In this document: positions 59,061 through 64,000 of the stretch, piece by piece
Layout: each line of letters opens with the position of its first letter
Position numbering within the stretch: the first letter of the stretch is position 1
NCBI RefSeq assembly: GCF_921293095.1
Contig: NC_060247.1
Span: 110,689,111 to 110,753,110, forward strand
Reading direction: 5' to 3'
Length of the DNA stretch: 64,000 nt
Source: Ischnura elegans
Lineage: Eukaryota; Arthropoda; Insecta; Odonata; Coenagrionidae
The notes under the pieces: model-generated
Seen by the model: only the letters and a program-made list of their open reading frames with translations
The model's database searches: none
What the model was told of the DNA's origin: nothing
Translations under genes and position numbers: made by a program

Positions 59061-59790
59061 CTAGCTAACCCGGCAAACGTTGTTTTGCCAAATAAATTAT
59101 TTCTAGTGAATATTTTGGTAGTCAAATAAAAATTACTAACTTATTGCAAATAAGTGGGGATGTGGCATATGGCTCAAAGAGGAATGGAGCGCTGTGAACG
59201 ATAACGACCTGTAAAAATGGCAAAAGACCGAACATTCATTTTTTGAATTCATTGCAATTTCATTATCTTCATCAACAACTTTTTAATTACATCTCTTTAA
59301 GAAATCATAACAGAAAAAAAGAATATTTATCTGTCTCTCAGTGCAATGGAGTGTAAGATATTTTTAGCGAGTCCATATGTAGCCAATAAAACAGACTTGA
59401 TGGTTTACTACGCATAATTGTCCGTGTGAAAAACCGGTTTAGCTAAATCTAAGCCACTAACAGACATTGCTTGGCCTTGTGACTTATTGACTGTCATTGG
59501 GAAAATGTAATGTAATAGGAAATAGAACCTGTTGGAATTCAATTGGTACATCAGTCGAAATAATAGGGATTCGTGGTTGAAATACGTATTCTCCTTAAAA
59601 TTTCCATTCATATTCTGGCTGACTTCGACTAAGTTTTTCAACAATTTTAAAATGACTTATCACGTGACGTTGCACAGCCGCTGTGGGTTCAAATTACGAA
59701 TCATATTTAACCGGAGATCCAACCTTGTTGTAAACGGTGCGATGCTATGCCTAGCAAATCCAACAAATTAAATAAACTCGTGTGCATAAT
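59061..59790 (-). mobile_element. Helitron H3 end with helicase fragment
   Basis: On the minus strand it ends AACGTTTGCCGGGTTAGCTAG, opposite A59060. A helicase C-terminal fragment (59408-59644) reads FPMTVNKSQGQAMSVSGLDL then AKPVFHTDNYA, close to the Helitron helicase motif TINKSQGQ; further remnants continue to about 59790 (MIRNLNPQRLCN). The 5' end was not found. Confidence 0.75.
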
Positions 59791-60947
59791 TTAAAGCTTC
59801 GCTGGTATTGCCAATTGTATCGATGTAAGAAATGTCAAACTACATTAGCAATACTGGCAGTCGTCAAGGGAGTAGTCAGCCAAAAACGCTGAATATTCAG
59901 CATTTTAATGCATTGTTTTACAGATTTAAATTTGTAAAATCGCTGAAATTTTTTAATTTCAGCGATCTATCTTGTTTTAAGCCAATGGTAGTATATCGTC
60001 AGATCTGCATTTTGTAGAAATACCATCATAAATCATAAAAAGCCATTTAATAGCCTGCACTTAAAGAAAGGTGCCAAGAGGACCACATCTTAACGTCGCA
60101 TCCGACGGACAGATCGCTGTACTAAATGTGATTTCCATTCTGCACCCAAGCAGGTATAGGATGATCTCTGAATAATCTTGGCCTCCTCGCGGTATCAACC
60201 AAGGGCCATGGGGTGGAAAGCAAGCGCTCTTGTCATCAAGCCTATAGCTTAGATTTTCAGAAAGCGGAGATGTATTGTGAATAAACTGTGGATTGAATTA
60301 TAATTATTTATTAATTTAGTAAAACAATTTAAGTGGGCGGAAAAATCCAGCTTGTCCAGACTTACTATACTAATTTTAAATTATGAATAATCTTCGTCCC
60401 AAAGCCCAGAATTCCCATTTGGAGCGTTTTGGATTCAATGTGTCTTTACAGAACCTAGTAAAAACTATTTCTCAAGACAATTATTCCCATTGGCAAAATA
60501 ACGAGACGGAACAAGCGATATTGTTGCATCTACTCCGGTTGACTGACCACTACCATCAATTGCATTTCCAGTCATCTAGAGTTGAGTTCATTTAAAATAT
60601 CTATGCCACTGAGAGGTCGGCCAAGTTTTTCTTGTGGTGAGGGCACGTGAATTCCTGAGAGCGAAATGCGATAGGTGGAGTCTAACCTCCGGGAAATTCT
60701 GAAGCTTTCAGACCTCCGTGGTCTTCGTGAGTGTGTGAGCTGCGTTTCCAAGAAGGGTGGTTTTTTAGACAGTCTTTTGTTGAAATGCAGTGACAAATAC
60801 TTTTGAGAGAACATGGCAACGCCCGCGTCTCACGCTGTCTCTCCCCATTCCACATCGCCTCCTGCCGCGACACCGGTCGAAACATTGCGACATTGCACTA
60901 CCGGTCCAGTCGCAAAGTTATTTGAAAATGGTCATAGTTAGTAATAC

Positions 60948-61340
60948 AGATAGAAAGAAAATATTTATTGTATAGGAAAAGAAAATCATAAGAACAAAAA
61001 TAATGTAGGACAATTAGCAGGCACAAAAATAACAAAATAGATAATTACAGCAATACAACAATTAGCTTTGAATTTTTAAAAATATCAATGCGTAATATTT
61101 TACGATAAAATAACACAACAGAACATAAGAAATGAATGAATAATAAGTTTAAAAAATGGTAAATGGAACGCACCAAGCCGGATTTCAAACAAACGCAAAT
61201 AAAACTCTTTTATTCTGAACTTAATAAATAAAAAAACGCTACAGCAAAAAAAGGAACCATAATAAAAAGAACACAAAAAATAAGAGCAACACATGCTATT
61301 CCCGAGACATTATGTAATCATAATTATTTTATAAATGTTT
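60948..61340 (-). mobile_element. 3' UTR fragment of the third LINE family, minus strand
   Basis: The inverse of 22310-22690, with AGATAGAAAGAAAATATTTATTG at the tail side. It is part of the inverted duplication. Confidence 0.55.
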
Positions 61341-61736
61341 TAACAGATATACTATTCCCGAGAAAGTAAATAATCATAATTTTATATAAGAGGCGGATTA
61401 TAAGTCCATGGAGTAGCCAGCATTTGCCTCTGAAAGATCTTTTCCTCGACCAATAGACTTCTTTGAGTAGTTCTTGAAATTAATTCCAATTCAGCTGGTT
61501 GCAATTGAAGTATGCCAGGAAATTTATTTATGGGAATGGGTGGGGTAGACGTCTGTAACCTTGGTTACCCCAATGAGTATATAAATCTTGATGTAAAAAT
61601 CTCCGAAAAATTTATATTCTGAAATTAAAAACAATAAAAAATGAAAATTTAGTGATGCAGTGATAACATCAATCCGTCTTATCTTTCTCATCGCAGTAAA
61701 ATGGCGTGGATAAATACATACCTATCATTAGAGAAA

Positions 61737-61884
61737 TCACCTTACTTCATTAGTCATCTCATAATATAGAACACAGGAATCGGTGATCAATAATTTATAT
61801 TTTAATAAAGTAAATGTAGTGGCCAATCTTCTTGAACATGTCGAAGCACCACTAATGGAGCAATCAAAAAAATCGGCCGTTTTC
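61737..61884 (-). CDS. Isolated last exon of a fourth hemolymph-protein copy (copy D)
   Basis: After a minus-strand acceptor (T-run then ACAG, 61885-61888) the frame used by exon 6 of the other copies is open: KTADFFDCSISGASTCSRRL, ATTFTLL, a cysteine in TDSC, and a TGA at 61737-61739. It parallels copy A exon 6 (SADYFDCASRSASTCSPRL), with all three cysteines kept. No exon 5 was found on the minus strand up to 64000. It is either the end of a gene lying beyond the right edge or a detached duplicate. Confidence 0.5.
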
Positions 61885-62757
61885 CTGTAAAAAAAAAATT
61901 TGTTATTAGTTACATTATCAGAAGTGATATTCGCAGTTATCATAAATTTATAAAAATCAAGCAGTGACTCAAGGTTCTCTAGAAATAGCACAGAAGCTTT
62001 GAGAAATATAAAAATTGAGTCGCGCAACTCATGCTCTTCGAAGAAATTTTATTTCATCTTTGTTATTCTGAGGCCAAACTCATGATTATCGGGATTCGAA
62101 CACCGCAATGAACCTGTCCGAGATCTGTAATATCCATCGCTGAAGGCTGTTGGAGCGGCAACGGCTGAAGTCAAGTGAATTACTCGGGCTACTTGTTATT
62201 TACGTAAAAGAGTTGCAAAACAATGTTGAACAAAATGAAACATAGGACTAAAATGAAGCAAACTTTTGCACCAGCACATTGCAAACGTGAAACGTGATTT
62301 TAAAAAAGGTATTTATAGTAATATATATGACTAGTTTCAACACTGCTTCGAACCTTTGCACACTGAACAGTTGAAGACATACCATGGCTAACCATTCACC
62401 AACTATGAAACTAAATATATATCTCAGCAACGAACCTAGTTTATGTAAAATGGCATACAATGGGATAATCTTAAATTTTTTATGAGTATTTACGCTAAAT
62501 TTTCAGTCTCTATCTCATGAAACATGAAACTAAATATATTTGCGTAACTTAGGAGAAGTCAGTGTTGTGGTTGTCGTTCTGCGATGTTGGTACCAGATAT
62601 CCCGTCGGCCATCCTGCCAGTTTCAGTCAATTTTTGCAAAAATCTTTCTTTTTTTATCACGAACCCATACTTTGTCGAACATGTTTAGATTTTCACAACA
62701 TTTTATTTCAATTGAGTGCCGTCTCAACAACTTCTTGCTGCGAACGCCTTAGCTAGC

Positions 62758-64000
62758 TCGAAAAACCCTTGAATTTCTTCATGAGAGCCGCGGTTTGAAC
62801 GCAGTTACTGAGCCTCAGGGTCCCCGCGTCGCGTAGCTTACACTTTACGCGCGATCAAAAAAAAACTCTCTCATCTCCTTGGTCGCAAACTTTTTTCCAA
62901 GATTTCTTCGTAGTATTCTTAACAAATTTCTGCTTCACACTGTGATGTAATCTACCCGAGTTACGTTTTTACTAAACGAAAGATAATGTCTACTTTATCT
63001 CAAGTTCCACGAGGAAAAATGGTACGCCATTCTGTGTAGTAAACCAAAATCTTTATGCGAACAAAAATCTTAAAAATTCATGGACAATACAGCCAAAGAA
63101 TCTGGTCAAAGGAATATTGTGTTTTTTATTCCATTAAATTCATACTAGCGAAACACCATCTGGTTAAGATCAAAGATTCGATATCGTGTATCGCGTATCG
63201 ATATCAAAACGAGATCGTGCGTTTTTTTTATGGTCATTTTTGAGCTACTCCATCTCAGCAACGGATCAAGTTCATGTAAAATGCCATACAATTGTATGAT
63301 CTTAAATTATTTATGAGTATTTACGCTAAATTTTCGGTCTCTATCTCAAAAAATGCCATTTTGGACTTTAGTCCGGCTTTTTCGATTTCGGACCACTGTG
63401 CACCGCCACGAAGGGAGCACGTCGACACCTCCAGGTAGGGATATGGATGGAAGAATGGGTTAGGGAATACCCTCGTTGCCATTGCGAGCACGGGGCCCAC
63501 TACTAACCATTAATACTTTATTTAGCAACGAAATTGTTAGAGTTTTCCATGAGGAGAAAAATCCATCGATTATTTCGTTGGATAGGAGGGGGTAGAGTCA
63601 AATCTCATGATAACTCACTAGGAGAGGGAAGAGTAGGTATGTCCAAAAAGAACAAAAATCACCTCACGTATGAAATTAATGGACGCCACTGAAAAGCCTA
63701 AATCACGTGTTCATTTTTTCCGTCCCTCAGAATGATAGCTCCAGCGATAGGCTTCCAGGGACCAAAAGAATAACCGCTCGATCTATCATTTTCTAAGTGA
63801 TTCATTCACATTGGCCTTTTTTTCATCGCTTATTCCATCATTTTTCGTAATTAAAACTGCCTTAAATTTGAAAGGGAAGCTTGGTGTTACAATTGCTTTC
63901 AGCTTACGTATGTTCTGATTGGCTGAAAGGTGTCAGCGATGGATTCAGCGACGGAAAAAGGGACGTGCCTAGGGATAGGATTTCCATTCCCCGATCAATT
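62758..64000. other. Right-end stretch without recognised gene
   Basis: No exon of the family and no complete element was recognised. A block near 63255-63345 repeats 62440-62510 (ATTTATGAGTATTTACGCTAA), a dispersed repeat. Confidence 0.4.

Larger units (their letters stand above)
60575..62757 (-). repeat. Right arm of inverted duplication of the copy A 3' region
   Basis: Read on the minus strand, it carries in order the blocks matching 16380-17125, 21640-21830 (end of intron 5 and exon 6), 22090-22300, 22310-22690 and 22700-23060. The 17340-21630 LINE pair is absent. Divergence is moderate (about 20% by eye). Confidence 0.75.

Overview
The window looks like repeat-rich arthropod, probably insect, nuclear DNA. 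It is AT-rich, has long introns with GT-AG borders, and carries dense nested transposons (hAT, pogo-type Tc1/mariner, piggyBac-like, Harbinger-like, Helitron, CR1-like LINEs, tRNA SINEs and a BEL/Pao fossil). No bacterial, organellar, tRNA, rRNA or CRISPR features were seen. I cannot name the species.

The host content is a small tandem family of secreted, cysteine-rich proteins. I assembled three complete six-exon genes on the + strand by matching splice sites and frames: copy A (3291-21902, 239 aa), copy B (31477-46169, 222 aa) and copy C (47532-54480, 223 aa). Each has a split signal peptide, identical intron phases and 14-15 cysteines. Length and cysteine spacing resemble the insect 27 kDa hemolymph glycoprotein family (DUF1397); this assignment is from memory, not a search. 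A fourth last exon lies inverted at 61737-61884 inside an inverted duplication of the 3' end of copy A. B and C sit in a direct tandem duplication (about 30.45-46.26 kb and 46.46-54.59 kb). Unit B is nearly twice as long because it gained several transposons after duplication.

Layout: 1-2.1 kb, broken BEL/Pao fossil; 3.1-21.9 kb, gene A, with a hAT element holding a Helitron in intron 1, a LINE tail in intron 2, a foldback in intron 3, a pogo element and a row of CAAGGTCA sites in intron 4, and a nearly complete LINE in intron 5; 22-30.4 kb, LINE fragments, a Harbinger-like element split by a LINE, and a Helitron split by a piggyBac-like element; 30.4-46.3 kb, gene B; 46.3-54.6 kb, gene C; 54.7-60.3 kb, LINE fragments, two pogo-type tracts and a Helitron piece; 60.6-62.8 kb, the inverted duplication; 62.8-64 kb, nothing recognised.

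Most unusual: (1) a set of pogo-type elements that share a GGGGAGA-GGGGCA end logic but each carry their own repeated word; (2) a LINE insertion with outward-facing tails from two LINE families, where the apparent ORF1 start is borrowed from the other family's inverted tail; (3) foldback elements with unrelated arms but a shared CGAAACGTYGGCC core that resembles part of a hammerhead ribozyme; (4) B/C presence-absence pairs that give clean empty sites for many insertions.
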